Shown piece after piece: positions 26,754 to 34,964 of a DNA stretch of 34,964 nt. The notes under the pieces were generated by a model. That model worked only from the letters and a program-made list of their open reading frames with translations, had not been told where the DNA came from and did no database searches. The position numbers and the translations under genes were made by a program. The stretch comes from Actinomycetota bacterium (GTDB lineage Bacteria; Actinomycetota; Acidimicrobiia; Acidimicrobiales; WLNW01), in contig WLNW01000014.1 in NCBI GenBank assembly GCA_009699605.1, positions 1 through 34,964 of the forward strand. The letters are read 5' to 3'. Position 1 is the first letter of the stretch. Every line of letters starts with the position of its first letter.

Positions 26754-28634
26754 GTGGCCACGTCCAACGAGCTCATCGGCCGCGTCCTCGGGGGCCGTTA
26801 CCGCCTGCGGGCACTCGTGGGCACGGGCGCGTCCGCCCAGGTGTTCCTGGCCGACGACACGACGTTGCGCCGTCAGGTGGCGGTCAAGGTGCTCCACGCA
26901 TCGCTGGCCCACGACGAGACCTTCCTCCGGCGCTTCCGCCAGGAGGCGCAGGCCGCGGCCGCGCTGAACAACCCGAACGTGCTGTCCGTGTTCGACTGGG
27001 GCCACGACGAGCTGCCGTACATCGTCACCGAGTACCTGGCCGGGGGCAGCCTCCGATCGATGCTCGACGCCGGCCACCGCCTAAGCCTGTCCCAGACGCT
27101 GCTCGTCGGACTCGAGGCCGCCCGCGGGCTCGAGTACGCGCACCGTCGCGGGCTGGTGCACCGCGACGTGAAGCCGGCGAACCTGCTCTTCGACGAGGAC
27201 CGCCGCCTGCGCATCGCCGACTTCGGCCTGGCGCGAGCGCTCGCCGAAGCCGGCGTGACCGAGCCAGCGGGCTCCATCGTCGGCACCGTGCGATATGCCT
27301 CGCCCGAGCAGGCAAAGGGCGAGACCCTTTCGGGCAAGACCGATGTCTATTCGCTGGCCCTCGTGCTGGCCGAGTGTGTCACCGGCGAGGTGCCCTTCGC
27401 GGCCGACACCACGCTCGGCACGCTGCTCGCCCGCGTCGACCAACCCGTGCCGGTACCCGCCGCCCTAGGCCCGTTGCGCACCGCGCTCGAGCGCGCCGGT
27501 CAGCCCGACCCGAACGATCGGCCCGATGCCGAGGAGTTCGCGATCGCCCTCATGTCGGTAGCCGAGGACCTTCGTCGCCCCGAGCTGCTGCCTATCGTGG
27601 GTGCGCTGGTCGGTGCCGAGGACAAGGTGCGCCAAGACCTCACCATGGTGCGCCCGTTGAGCGACGAGGAGGTGCCGGCTGGGATGGCCTTGGACGCCCC
27701 GCCGATCGACGAGGTCGTGCCCAACATCTCGGTCGACGACGACCGCCGCCGTTGGCCCTGGGTGCTCCTCGGCTTCTTGTTGCTGGCCGGCGCGGCCACC
27801 GGCGGCGCGTTTGCCTACGTGGCGAGTCGCACAGTCAGCCATGTCATGCCCGAGCTCGTCGGTCGTGACCTCGCCGAGCTTCAACAGGTGGCGCTCGACA
27901 ACGACTGGATCCTCGGCTCGCCGAACGCTCTGCGCTCCGACCAGATCAAGGCCGGTCAGATCATCTCGGTCACGCCACCCGCGGGGACCAAGCTCGCCGA
28001 GGGCCAGACCGTCGAGTACACGGTGTCGATCGGGCCGGAGCCGGTGCCCATCCCCAAGCTCGACGGCGCAACCTTGGCGGAGGCCTCCACCGAGCTGGCC
28101 AAGGTGCGACTCAGGTTGGGCGAGCCGGTGTACGACTTCAGCGAGACGGTCGGGGCGGGCAAGATCATCCGCGTCGAGGACGCAGGCACCAAGGCGCCGC
28201 CCGACACGGCCGTCATCGTCAGGGTGAGCGACGGCCCAACGCCCCGCACCATCCCCAACGGCCTCCTCGATCAGCCTGTGGCTGTCGTGTTGGCCAAGCT
28301 GACCGAGCTCAAGCTCGTCCCGGCGGCCCCCGTCGAGGAGTTCAACGAGACCATCGTCAAAGGCAACGTGATCCGCCTCGATCCGGCGACCGGCACACAA
28401 GTGCCGCGCGACTCCGCGGTCACCGTGTTCGTCTCGAAGGGCCCAGAACCGAAGCCCATCCCGAACCTGTTCGGCTTCACGGTGTTGCAGGCCGCGGCGA
28501 AGCTGCGCGAGGCCGGCTTCGACGTGGGCGACACCAAGGGCGCGGCTGATCGTCAGGTCCAGGCCACCGATCCGCCGGTCGGCGCGCTGCGCGTGCCGGG
28601 TACCAAAGTCGACATCATCACGTCGACGCGTTGA
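26754..28634 (+). CDS. PknB-type Ser/Thr protein kinase with four PASTA domains
   Basis: Transmembrane kinase of 626 residues. Cytosolic kinase domain (about 16-275): VGTGASAQVF, ATP-site Lys45 in VAVKVL, catalytic HRDVKPAN (Asp138), DFG (156-158), activation-loop end VGTVRYASPEQAKG. A juxtamembrane region follows, then one helix (about 334-356, WPWVLLGFLLLAGAATGGAF) and four extracellular PASTA repeats (about 363-626, with boundaries near IGPEPVPIPKL, VSDGPTPRTIP and VSKGPEPKPIP). PASTA domains sense muropeptides or lipid II, so it probably couples cell-wall state to growth and division. No FHA, RodA or phosphatase gene lies beside it, unlike the usual mycobacterial pknB locus. GTG 26754 is fixed by TAGTCT at 8 nt. 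Confidence 0.96.
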   Translation: MATSNELIGRVLGGRYRLRALVGTGASAQVFLADDTTLRRQVAVKVLHASLAHDETFLRRFRQEAQAAAALNNPNVLSVFDWGHDELPYIVTEYLAGGSLRSMLDAGHRLSLSQTLLVGLEAARGLEYAHRRGLVHRDVKPANLLFDEDRRLRIADFGLARALAEAGVTEPAGSIVGTVRYASPEQAKGETLSGKTDVYSLALVLAECVTGEVPFAADTTLGTLLARVDQPVPVPAALGPLRTALERAGQPDPNDRPDAEEFAIALMSVAEDLRRPELLPIVGALVGAEDKVRQDLTMVRPLSDEEVPAGMALDAPPIDEVVPNISVDDDRRRWPWVLLGFLLLAGAATGGAFAYVASRTVSHVMPELVGRDLAELQQVALDNDWILGSPNALRSDQIKAGQIISVTPPAGTKLAEGQTVEYTVSIGPEPVPIPKLDGATLAEASTELAKVRLRLGEPVYDFSETVGAGKIIRVEDAGTKAPPDTAVIVRVSDGPTPRTIPNGLLDQPVAVVLAKLTELKLVPAAPVEEFNETIVKGNVIRLDPATGTQVPRDSAVTVFVSKGPEPKPIPNLFGFTVLQAAAKLREAGFDVGDTKGAADRQVQATDPPVGALRVPGTKVDIITSTR

Positions 28635-28661
28635 CCGCCCGGGCCGCGCCGCGGGGTGCCC

Positions 28662-29093
28662 TTAGAGGGTGATCGCCGCGACTCGGGCGCTGATCTCGTC
28701 GAGCAGCTCTGCCTCGGGGCCGGTCTGGCCGGGCTTGGGCAGCGGGATGGCGAGCAGCTTCGAGGCGTCGCCGGTGAGGCGGATCTTGCCCCCGAAGAAC
28801 GCCTGGAGCACGGCCTGTGGATCGCGCCCGACGAACAGCGCCTTGGCGGTTGCGTAGTCGAGCGTGGCGGTGAAATCAGGCCGCTCGACGTGGCCGGGCG
28901 CGATGCTCAGGCCGAGCGAGGTGTCGATGTGGCCCTGGATCTCGGGTTCGTCGAACGGCGCGTCGCCGATGACCACGTTGGCGCGCAGCACCATGGTGGG
29001 AGCGGGCGCGCGATCGGCGAACTCGTCGCGGAGATTTTCGATCGCGGCGATCCACCCGGGGGAAAGGAACTCGTGCCTCGCGGATTTGGCCAC
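28662..29093 (-). CDS. SCP2 sterol-carrier-like protein
   Basis: A 143-residue protein with the SCP2 layout: N-terminal LSPGWIAAIENLRDEFAD, a five-strand sheet (TMVLRANVVIGD, then ATLDYATAKALFVGRDPQ) and the closing FFGGKIRLTGDASKLLAI, which is the family hallmark of the lipid tunnel. It would carry lipids or act as a metabolite-binding domain. GTG 29093 is chosen because TACCCT lies exactly 6 nt upstream, though the frame is open farther. Convergent with the kinase gene, divergent from gatC. Confidence 0.82.
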   Translation of the reverse strand: MAKSARHEFLSPGWIAAIENLRDEFADRAPAPTMVLRANVVIGDAPFDEPEIQGHIDTSLGLSIAPGHVERPDFTATLDYATAKALFVGRDPQAVLQAFFGGKIRLTGDASKLLAIPLPKPGQTGPEAELLDEISARVAAITL

Positions 29094-29099
29094 GCCCGG

Positions 29100-29105
29100 A
29101 GGGTA
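29100..29105 (-). promoter_or_regulatory. -10 hexamer TACCCT, leaderless type
   Basis: On the minus strand TACCCT ends 6 nt before GTG 29093; no Shine-Dalgarno is present. Confidence 0.6.
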
Positions 29106-29157
29106 GCGCGGCGGGCTTTCGCGGCGGTGGTGTGCCCTGATGTCGACGGTCGGTGAA

Positions 29158-29163
29158 TACGAT
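29158..29163 (+). promoter_or_regulatory. -10 hexamer TACGAT, leaderless type
   Basis: TACGAT ends 7 nt before ATG 29171 of gatC. The alternative ATG at 29162 lies inside the hexamer, which argues against it. Confidence 0.6.
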
Positions 29164-29170
29164 GCTGGCC

Positions 29171-29473
29171 ATGCCAAAGCCCATCTCGCGCGCCGACGTC
29201 GCGCACGTCGCCCGGCTCGCGCGCCTCCGCCTCACCGACGACGAGCTCGATCAGTTCACCCCGCAGCTGGCGGCCGTGCTCGCCCATGCGGCCGATGTAG
29301 AGGCGCTCGATGTCACCGGCGTCATCCCCACCGCTCATCCGTTGCCTTTGCGTAACGTGGTCCGCGTCGACGTCGTGCGTCCGTCCATCGACCGCGCCGC
29401 CGTGCTCGCCGCGGCCCCCAACGTCCAGGACGGCCAGTTCCGCGTGCCGTCGATCCTCGCGGAGGAATCGTGA
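29171..29473 (+). CDS. gatC: Asp-tRNA(Asn)/Glu-tRNA(Gln) amidotransferase subunit C
   Basis: GatC, the small 100-residue subunit that wraps around GatA and stabilises the complex. Visible: [20 protein letters not shown] (N-terminal helices), [13 protein letters not shown], and the C-terminal [10 protein letters not shown] tail. Start ATG 29171 is supported by the -10 hexamer; ATG 29162 and GTG 29153 are in frame but unlikely. It is first in gatC-gatA-gatB, overlapping gatA by GTGA. The complex amidates misacylated Glu-tRNA(Gln) and/or Asp-tRNA(Asn), so the organism probably lacks GlnRS and perhaps AsnRS. Confidence 0.94.
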   Translation: MPKPISRADVAHVARLARLRLTDDELDQFTPQLAAVLAHAADVEALDVTGVIPTAHPLPLRNVVRVDVVRPSIDRAAVLAAAPNVQDGQFRVPSILAEES

Positions 29474-30918
29474 CTGCGGGCGTGGCGCCAACTGCGGTGT
29501 CCATCGCCGCCGAGGTGCGGGGCGGCACACGTTCGGCTCGTTCCGTCGTCGAGGAGCACCTGGCTCGCATCGCCGAGCGTGAACCGGCTATCCACGCCTT
29601 CAACCTCGTGCTGCGCGACGAAGCCCTCGCCGCTGCGGACGCCGTCGACGCGGCCGTCGCCGCCGGCGACGATCCGGGCCCGCTCGCTGGCGTCCCAGTG
29701 GCGTTGAAGGACAACCTCTGCACGCGCGGCATACCGACCACGTGCTCGTCGCGCATCCTTGAGGGCTGGCGTCCGCCCTACGACGCCACCGTCGTCGAAC
29801 GGCTGCGACGCTCCGGCGCCATCACGATCGGCAAGACCAACCTCGACGAGTTCGCTATGGGCAGCTCTACCGAGAACTCGGCGTTCGGCCCCACGCGCAA
29901 CCCGCACGATCTCACCAAGGTCCCTGGCGGATCCTCGGGCGGTTCGGCTGCTGCGGTGGCCGCGAACTTCGCGCCGCTGGCGCTCGGCAGCGACACGGGC
30001 GGCTCCATCCGCCAGCCGGCCTCGTTGTGCGGCGTGGTGGGGGTCAAGCCCACCTACGGCGTCGTCTCGCGCTACGGGCTGGTGGCCTTCGCGTCGTCGC
30101 TCGACCAGATCGGCCCGTTCGCCACCACGGTGCACGACGCCGCGCTGCTACTCGAAATCATCGGTGGGCACGATCCGCTCGACTCCACCTCCATCCCGTC
30201 GCCCGCGCCGTCGCTCGTCGACGTGCTCGATCGCGGCGTCGACGGGTTGCGCATAGGCATCATCGGCGAGCTCGCTGGCGAGGGCATCGCCCCCGACGTG
30301 TTGGCCCGGTTGCACGAAGCGGCGAACGTGCTCGAGAAGGCTGGTGCCATCATCGACACCGCCACTATCCCGGCTGCCATGTACGGCCTCAGTGCGTACT
30401 ACCTCATCGCACCGGCCGAAGCGTCGAGCAACCTCGCCCGCTACGACGGCGTGCGCTACGGCCTACGGGTCGACGCGCCCACCACGGCTGAGATGAACGA
30501 GCTGTCGCGTACGGCGGGCTTCGGGGCCGAGGTGAAGCGCCGCATCATGCTCGGCACCTATGCCTTGTCGGCGGGCTACTACGACTCGTACTACGGCAAG
30601 GCGCAGAAGGTTCGCACGCTCATCATCAACGACTTTGCGAAGGCCTACGAACAGTTCGACCTGTTGTTGTCGCCCACGTCGCCGACCACCGCGTTCGCGC
30701 TGGGCGCGAAGACGTCCGATCCGCTCACCATGTACCTCAACGACATCTGCACGATCCCGTCCAACCTCGCCGGGCAGCCGGCCATGTCGGTGCCGTTCGG
30801 TGTGGGCGACGATGGCATGCCGGTCGGTGTGCAGCTGCTCGCCCCCCTGCAGGGCGAGCCCACCATGTTCCGTGCTGCCGCAGTGCTCGAGGCTGCGATG
30901 AAGGAGACGAGCCGATGA
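29470..30918 (+). CDS. gatA: Asp-tRNA(Asn)/Glu-tRNA(Gln) amidotransferase subunit A
   Basis: Amidase subunit that releases ammonia from glutamine. It has 482 residues with the Ser-cisSer-Lys triad: Lys80 in VALKDN, Ser155 in PGGSSGGS and Ser179 in GSDTGGSI. The amidase-signature segment [20 protein letters not shown] and [20 protein letters not shown] follow. Ammonia passes through a channel to GatB. It starts at GTG 29470 overlapping the gatC stop and ends overlapping the gatB ATG, so all three are made together. Confidence 0.97.
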   Translation: MTAGVAPTAVSIAAEVRGGTRSARSVVEEHLARIAEREPAIHAFNLVLRDEALAAADAVDAAVAAGDDPGPLAGVPVALKDNLCTRGIPTTCSSRILEGWRPPYDATVVERLRRSGAITIGKTNLDEFAMGSSTENSAFGPTRNPHDLTKVPGGSSGGSAAAVAANFAPLALGSDTGGSIRQPASLCGVVGVKPTYGVVSRYGLVAFASSLDQIGPFATTVHDAALLLEIIGGHDPLDSTSIPSPAPSLVDVLDRGVDGLRIGIIGELAGEGIAPDVLARLHEAANVLEKAGAIIDTATIPAAMYGLSAYYLIAPAEASSNLARYDGVRYGLRVDAPTTAEMNELSRTAGFGAEVKRRIMLGTYALSAGYYDSYYGKAQKVRTLIINDFAKAYEQFDLLLSPTSPTTAFALGAKTSDPLTMYLNDICTIPSNLAGQPAMSVPFGVGDDGMPVGVQLLAPLQGEPTMFRAAAVLEAAMKETSR

Positions 30919-32357
30919 CCGAGGTGATCGAGTTCCAGCCGGGTTGGGAGCTCATCGTGGGGCTCGAGGTCCACTGCGAACTCGCGACCAAGACCAAGAT
31001 GTTCTGTGGCTGCCGCAACGAGTTCGGCCACGAGCCCAACACCAACGTGTGCCCGACGTGCCTCGGTCTGCCCGGTTCGCTGCCGGTGGTGAACGGGTCG
31101 GCGGTCGAGTATGCGATGCGCCTCGGTCGCGCGCTGCAGTGCACGGTGAGCCCGTCGGTGTTCGCCCGCAAGAACTACTTCTATCCCGACATGCCGAAGG
31201 ACTATCAGGTCACGCAGTACGACAAGCCCACGAACACCGCGGGCAAGCTCGAGCTGCCCGACGGTTCGTTCGTGGGCATCACGCGCGCCCACCTCGAAGA
31301 GGACACCGGCAAGACGTCGCACCAGGGGGGCGATGGTCGCATCCACGGCGCCGAATCGTCGCTCGTCGATTACAACCGCGCCGGCGTGCCCCTCGTCGAG
31401 ATCGTGAGCGAGCCCGACATCCGCACCGCTGATCAGGCCAAGGCTTATGTCGACGAGCTGCGCAAGATCGTCCTCGCCCTCGGCGTGTCCGACGCGAAGA
31501 TGGAAGAGGGTTCGATGCGCGTCGACGCCAACGTGTCGGTACGCCCGGTCGGCGAGCCCGAGTTCCGCACGCGGTGCGAGATCAAGAACATCAACTCCAT
31601 CCGTTCGGTCGGCCGGGCCATCGAGTACGAGGCCAAGCGCCACATCGCTCTGTACGACGTGGGCGAGAAACCAACCCAGGAGACTCGGCACTGGGACGAG
31701 GAGCACGGCCGCACCCGGGCTGGTCGGTCGAAGGAGAACAGCGACGACTATCGCTATTTCGATGAACCCGATCTCGTGCCGCTCGTGCCCACGGCCGACG
31801 ACATCGCGCGCATCGACGCCGCCCTCCCGATGCTGCCGGCCTCGCGTCGCCGACGCCTGGCCGAGATAACCGGGGCCGCCGCGGCCGACGTCACCTTGGT
31901 GGTCGACCGCGGCCACGACGACTTCGTCGTATCGGTCGTGGGAGTCGGCGCCGACGCGAAGAAGACGCTGACGCGCGTCGAAAACGATCTCCCCCCCGAT
32001 CAGCCGATCACGCTCGCCCCGCAGTCGTTCGCTCAGCTGGTGATCATGGAGACCGCTGGTGAGCTCACCGCGACGCAGGCCAAGCAGGTCCTGGCCGAGA
32101 TGCTCGAGAACGGCGGAGACCCGAAGGCGATCGCCGCGGCCAAGGGCTTCGAGGCCATGGCCAGCGGCGCGCTTGAAGCGGTTGTCGACGGCATCATCGC
32201 GGCCAACCCCGCCGACTGGGCCGAGTTTGTCGTCGCCGACGACAAGGCCCGCAAGAAGCTTTCGGGGTTCTTCACCGGCCAGGTCATGAAGGCCACGCAG
32301 GGCCAGGCCGACGGCCGGGCCGTCGCCGAGGTCCTGGCCCGCCGCGCCGCGCGCTGA
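30915..32357 (+). CDS. gatB: Asp-tRNA(Asn)/Glu-tRNA(Gln) amidotransferase subunit B
   Basis: Kinase/transamidase subunit: it phosphorylates the misacylated Glu/Asp and replaces it by the amide. It has 480 residues: the N-terminal cradle domain with [16 protein letters not shown], zinc site Cys31, 33, 46, 49 (CGC and CPTC), [18 protein letters not shown], the ATP-linked HLEEDTGK segment and KNINSIRS, then the helical and YqeY-like tRNA-binding tail (about 330-480, ending [10 protein letters not shown]). ATGA overlap with gatA. Confidence 0.97.
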   Translation: MTEVIEFQPGWELIVGLEVHCELATKTKMFCGCRNEFGHEPNTNVCPTCLGLPGSLPVVNGSAVEYAMRLGRALQCTVSPSVFARKNYFYPDMPKDYQVTQYDKPTNTAGKLELPDGSFVGITRAHLEEDTGKTSHQGGDGRIHGAESSLVDYNRAGVPLVEIVSEPDIRTADQAKAYVDELRKIVLALGVSDAKMEEGSMRVDANVSVRPVGEPEFRTRCEIKNINSIRSVGRAIEYEAKRHIALYDVGEKPTQETRHWDEEHGRTRAGRSKENSDDYRYFDEPDLVPLVPTADDIARIDAALPMLPASRRRRLAEITGAAAADVTLVVDRGHDDFVVSVVGVGADAKKTLTRVENDLPPDQPITLAPQSFAQLVIMETAGELTATQAKQVLAEMLENGGDPKAIAAAKGFEAMASGALEAVVDGIIAANPADWAEFVVADDKARKKLSGFFTGQVMKATQGQADGRAVAEVLARRAAR

Positions 32358-32429
32358 CCCCTCCGACCGACCATGCTGTGCACTGCTGCGCGGGCATCGA
32401 CAACGCACCCATCAACGGAGGCTTCCCCC

Positions 32430-32867
32430 ATGCGAATCCGAGCAACTCTCGCCCTAGCGGTACTCGTCCTGGTCCCATTCGCCGCAGCGTGCGGCGGCGG
32501 CGGCGGCAAGGACACCTCGATCGCGGCCCAGAACTTCTGCGGTGTGGTCACGCCCGTGCAGGCGTTGGCCGGCATCAGCGACCGCGCCGATGACCCAGCG
32601 GCACTAAAGGTGGCCTTCACGGGGGCCGAGTCTGCGCTCGCCGCAGTCGGCGGCACGCCGCCCACCGACATCGCCACCGCCCTCACCACGGTGACCACCA
32701 CGTTCAGCGCGGCGAACACCGCGCTGAAGGCCAACGCCTACAGCTACAAGGCCGCTGCGGCCAAGGACGCCAAGGCCCTCGAAGCGCTCGATGATCCGAC
32801 GTTCACCAAGGCCACCGACAACATCCAGGCCTGGGCAGTCAAGAACTGCGACGGGTTCGCGAAGTAG
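32430..32867 (+). CDS. small putative lipoprotein, unknown
   Basis: A 145-residue exported protein. RIRATLALAVLVLVPFAAAC is a signal peptide whose cysteine (21) precedes GGGGGK, a typical lipoprotein linker, though the -3 residue is Ala. The mature part is Ala/Thr/Asp rich and mostly helical, with two further cysteines (NFCGVV and KNCDGF) at its two ends that could pair. No family recognised. It has a good GGAGG at 32417-32421 (8 nt spacing), in contrast to the leaderless genes around. It follows gatB by 72 bp and is convergent with the ABC exporter operon. Confidence 0.78.
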   Translation: MRIRATLALAVLVLVPFAAACGGGGGKDTSIAAQNFCGVVTPVQALAGISDRADDPAALKVAFTGAESALAAVGGTPPTDIATALTTVTTTFSAANTALKANAYSYKAAAAKDAKALEALDDPTFTKATDNIQAWAVKNCDGFAK

Positions 32868-32907
32868 GTCGGTCGCCCGGCCCGAGAGCCCGGCTCGTTG
32901 CGCACTC

Positions 32908-33621
32908 CTAGGCCACGTCTTGGTGCTGCATCCGCCAGGTCGCGTACGCGAGCGCCGCGACGAACACCACGACCGGGATGACGTACGAGTACCCGGACGA
33001 GATGGTGGCCAAGCGCAACGGCGCGGCGCCCGCCGGCAGCCCAATATCGGACAGGATCGAGCGGGTGTATGAGCGCACGGCGAGCCGGCTGGCGGTTTCG
33101 CCGGCGTTCGCGACGAAGCCTTCCCAGATGAACACGTACAGCAGACCCCAGATGAGCGAACGCCGGACACGCACGCCCAGCATCACGAACAGCCCCGTGT
33201 AGGCCACCAGGCCGAACATCGCGGACAGAGCGGTGCCGACCACCACGTCGCGGCCCGACCCGGTGAGTGAGGCGGCGATCACGAGCGGCACGAGCACGAG
33301 TGGTACGACCACGGTGAGCGTGGCGGCAGCCGCAGCGCCGACGATGCGGAAACGCGCGACTGGGCGCAGCCATAGGTACACCATGGTGCCGTCGTCGATG
33401 ATGTCGCCGAGCGCGGCGGTGGCGAACACCAGCGTGGTGAGCGGCACGACGACCGACAGCCCGAACAGGCCCACGAACTGCGCGCCCTCACGCGCGGTGT
33501 CGGCATCGAGCGCCGAGCCGACGATGATTCCGAGCGCCCCGAGGGCACCGAGCGACGCGATGCGCCCGGTGGTTGCGATGCTGCGCAGGATCAGGCGGTA
33601 GAGCACGTTGAACTGCTTCAC
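32908..33621 (-). CDS. ABC-2-type exporter permease
   Basis: A 237-residue permease with six hydrophobic segments (for example ASLGALGALGIIVGSAL and VVVPLVLVPLVIAASL), typical of ABC-2/NatB-like exporters. It starts at GTG 33621 overlapping the ATPase stop (GTGA on the minus strand), so it is the last gene of a three-gene unit. The sequence DDGTMVYLWLRPVARFRIV between helices 2 and 3 is the coupling-type loop common in this family (after ALGDIIDDGT). The transported substrate is unknown. Confidence 0.85.
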   Translation of the reverse strand: MKQFNVLYRLILRSIATTGRIASLGALGALGIIVGSALDADTAREGAQFVGLFGLSVVVPLTTLVFATAALGDIIDDGTMVYLWLRPVARFRIVGAAAAATLTVVVPLVLVPLVIAASLTGSGRDVVVGTALSAMFGLVAYTGLFVMLGVRVRRSLIWGLLYVFIWEGFVANAGETASRLAVRSYTRSILSDIGLPAGAAPLRLATISSGYSYVIPVVVFVAALAYATWRMQHQDVA

Positions 33622-34655
33622 CGGCGCGTGCCCTGCGCTGCGGGGTCGACGAGATAACGAAAGACGCTCTCGAGGTCGTCGTCGAGTGGGGCCACCTCGT
33701 ATAGCCGCGCGCCGAGCTCGTGCGCGATGGGTGCGATGCTGCGCCGAAAGCGCGTGACCTCGATGACGTCCACGATGACGTTGCCTTCGCCGTCGACGCT
33801 GACGCCGACCGCGGTGTCGCCGCACATGAGCCGGCTGGCCAGCTCGCGCGGCTTGTCGGTGCGCACGCGGATGCGCAACGGACGGTCGTCCATGAGATCG
33901 CGGATGGCGTGGAAATCTCCCACCGCGGCCAGGCGCCCTTGCGCGATGACCAGCACCCGCGAACCGAACCGCTCGACCTCTTCGAGGACGTGGCTCGACA
34001 CGATGACCGCCTTGCCCCGAGCACCGAGTTGGTGGACGAGGTCGATCATGTGCAGTCGTTGGCGAGGGTCGAGCCCGGTGAGTGGTTCGTCGAGCACGAT
34101 GACCTCAGGGTCGTGCACAATCGCCTGGGCGAGCTTGACGCGCTGGCGCATGCCCTTCGAGTACGTAGGCAGGCGCCGGGTGTCGGTCGGGTCGAGTTCG
34201 ACAATGGCCAATGCGTGCGCGGCGGCCGCATCCGGGTCGGGGAGCTGGTGGAGCACCGCGGCGAGCCGCACGAACTCGAAGGCGGTGAGCAGCTCGAAGA
34301 TCCCCTCCTGCTGGGGCACGATGCCGATGCGGCGCGTTACCTGCAGGTCATGGCGTGGGTCGCAACCGAGCACGCGGATGGTGCCGATGGACGGCGCAGT
34401 CAGGCCACACAGCATGCGCATCATGGTGGACTTGCCGGCGCCGTTAGGTCCGAGCAGCGCGGTGACGCCCGCGCTCACGTGGAACGTGATGTCGGAGACG
34501 GCCACGAGGTCACCGAACCACTTGGACACGTTCTCGACCACGACGAGCGCGTCGGCTGGCGCGGCGGCGAGCGGTGGCGCGATGGTGATGTTGGGTCGCC
34601 CCTGAGGCGGCGGCGGCGGGGGCGGTGGCGGCGGTGGTGGGGTGGTGGTGTTCAC
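33618..34655 (-). CDS. ABC transporter ATPase with N-terminal polyproline run
   Basis: A 345-residue ATPase of the ABC-2 (DRR/CcmA-like) group. Visible: Walker A GPNGAGKST (69-77), Q-loop IVPQQEGIF, signature YSKGMRQRVKL (the non-LSGGQ variant usual here), Walker B VIVLDEPLTGLDP and the switch His in VSSHVLEE. A C-terminal domain of about 100 residues follows, typical of this group. The N-terminus is odd: MNTTT, then twelve consecutive prolines (6-17), then QGRPN and a Pro/Ala linker to about residue 35. GTG 34655 overlaps the upstream permease stop (GTGA), which supports including this tail. Confidence 0.92.
   Translation of the reverse strand: MNTTTPPPPPPPPPPPPQGRPNITIAPPLAAAPADALVVVENVSKWFGDLVAVSDITFHVSAGVTALLGPNGAGKSTMMRMLCGLTAPSIGTIRVLGCDPRHDLQVTRRIGIVPQQEGIFELLTAFEFVRLAAVLHQLPDPDAAAAHALAIVELDPTDTRRLPTYSKGMRQRVKLAQAIVHDPEVIVLDEPLTGLDPRQRLHMIDLVHQLGARGKAVIVSSHVLEEVERFGSRVLVIAQGRLAAVGDFHAIRDLMDDRPLRIRVRTDKPRELASRLMCGDTAVGVSVDGEGNVIVDVIEVTRFRRSIAPIAHELGARLYEVAPLDDDLESVFRYLVDPAAQGTRR
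34605..34640 (-). repeat. twelve consecutive proline codons
   Basis: On the minus strand 36 nt encode Pro x12 using mixed CCA, CCG, CCC and CCT codons. The codon mix means it is not simple recent slippage. Ribosomes stall on such runs and need EF-P. Confidence 0.9.
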
Positions 34656-34964
34656 TTGGTCACCGTCAGCTTGCGGTAGCGCCACCACGTGATGCCGGCG
34701 AATAGGAGCGTCCACCCGACGTTGGCCACGATGACGAGCCAGCTCGCGAGGGGTTCGTAGTCGGTCGCGGGCCAGCGCTTGCCGTAGATCGTGTACACGA
34801 GCTGGAACGGCAGGATGAAGAAGTCGAACGCCTGGAGGTTGGTGGCGCCGCCGGCGCTGAGGAGTGAGCCGACCGCGGCCGCGCTTGCGATCAGGACGAT
34901 CACGATGGCCGCCGACGCGACGGCTCGGCGCGACGTGAGGCTCGAGATGGCCAGCGACAACGAC
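34652..34964 (-). CDS. ABC-2-type exporter permease, N-terminal part outside window
   Basis: C-terminal 103 residues of a second permease; the frame is open to the window edge (no true start is seen). Two clear membrane helices are present (AAIVIVLIASAAAVGSLL, and ASWLVIVANVGWTLLFAGIT), then a basic end WWRYRKLTVTK. With the ATPase and the downstream permease it would form a heterodimeric exporter (two different permeases plus ATPase dimer). The stop overlaps the ATPase start as GTGA. Confidence 0.8.
   Translation of the reverse strand, partial: SLSLAISSLTSRRAVASAAIVIVLIASAAAVGSLLSAGGATNLQAFDFFILPFQLVYTIYGKRWPATDYEPLASWLVIVANVGWTLLFAGITWWRYRKLTVTK

Noticed and set aside
28635-28661. Palindromic GCCCGGGC-rich gap between the PASTA kinase and the SCP2-like gene as a terminator
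   Set aside because: Only short self-complementary pieces; no stem as clear as at the other convergent junctions.

Overview
The window is about 35 kb of high-GC bacterial chromosome (roughly two thirds G+C by eye), densely packed with genes. It looks like an actinobacterium. Supporting features are two enzymes of mycothiol-linked families (a maleylpyruvate-isomerase-type protein and an Rv2466c-like DsbA-fold protein), a four-PASTA Ser/Thr kinase, an Asp-type MurA, a B-box rhomboid, and many GTG starts without Shine-Dalgarno sequences. The ATP synthase keeps delta separate from b, unlike the fused b-delta of mycobacteria. My best guess is Acidimicrobiia, which is inference and not proven here. 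I see no rRNA, tRNA, CRISPR array, insertion sequence or prophage.

Layout. 1-5973: the 3' part of an F-type ATP synthase operon (a second b-type subunit cut by the window edge, then atpF-atpH-atpA-atpG-atpD-atpC). 6018-8643: a mycothiol-dependent isomerase-family protein, a PPK2 polyphosphate kinase and a secreted protein of unknown function. 8650-10610: a short orphan coding-like remnant, an SDR and class II fructose-1,6-bisphosphatase glpX. 10733-12859: an apparent operon of a zinc-ribbon protein with a duplicated domain, a protein with a C-terminal J domain, and an alpha/beta hydrolase. 12871-16525: an L,D-transpeptidase, an MFS transporter with an extra N-terminal region, and murA. 16531-19238: a small membrane protein, a Nfu-type Fe-S protein, a rhomboid protease, an SRPBCC protein and the DsbA-fold protein. 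19430-22448: a methyltransferase, then cysteine desulfurase and mnmA, a compact tRNA U34 thiolation pair. 22570-26184: a membrane protein, ligA and a HAD hydrolase. 26209-29093: a membrane-anchored unknown, the PASTA kinase and an SCP2-like protein. 29171-32357: gatC-gatA-gatB, the tRNA-dependent amidation complex. 32430-34964: a small lipoprotein and an ABC-2 exporter operon running off the window.

The most striking pattern is regulatory. Sixteen genes, nearly all first in their transcription unit, have a -10-like hexamer (eleven strictly TANNNT, five NANNNT) ending exactly 6 to 8 nt before the start codon, with no Shine-Dalgarno sequence doing the work. This is what leaderless transcription predicts. 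It fixes start codons that homology alone leaves open (for example ligA at 23504, gatC at 29171, the SCP2-like gene at 29093). Genes inside operons instead start by ATGA/GTGA overlap or with a GGAG-type site. Convergent pairs meet with very short gaps, several of which hold compact hairpins, one including a stop codon.

Other points of note: a gamma subunit with about 54 residues past the usual terminus; Asp in place of the fosfomycin-target Cys in MurA; a CPFA instead of CPWC active site in the Rv2466c-like protein; an altered zinc finger in LigA; twelve consecutive prolines at the start of an ABC ATPase; and overlapping divergent -10 elements between murA and the MFS gene.
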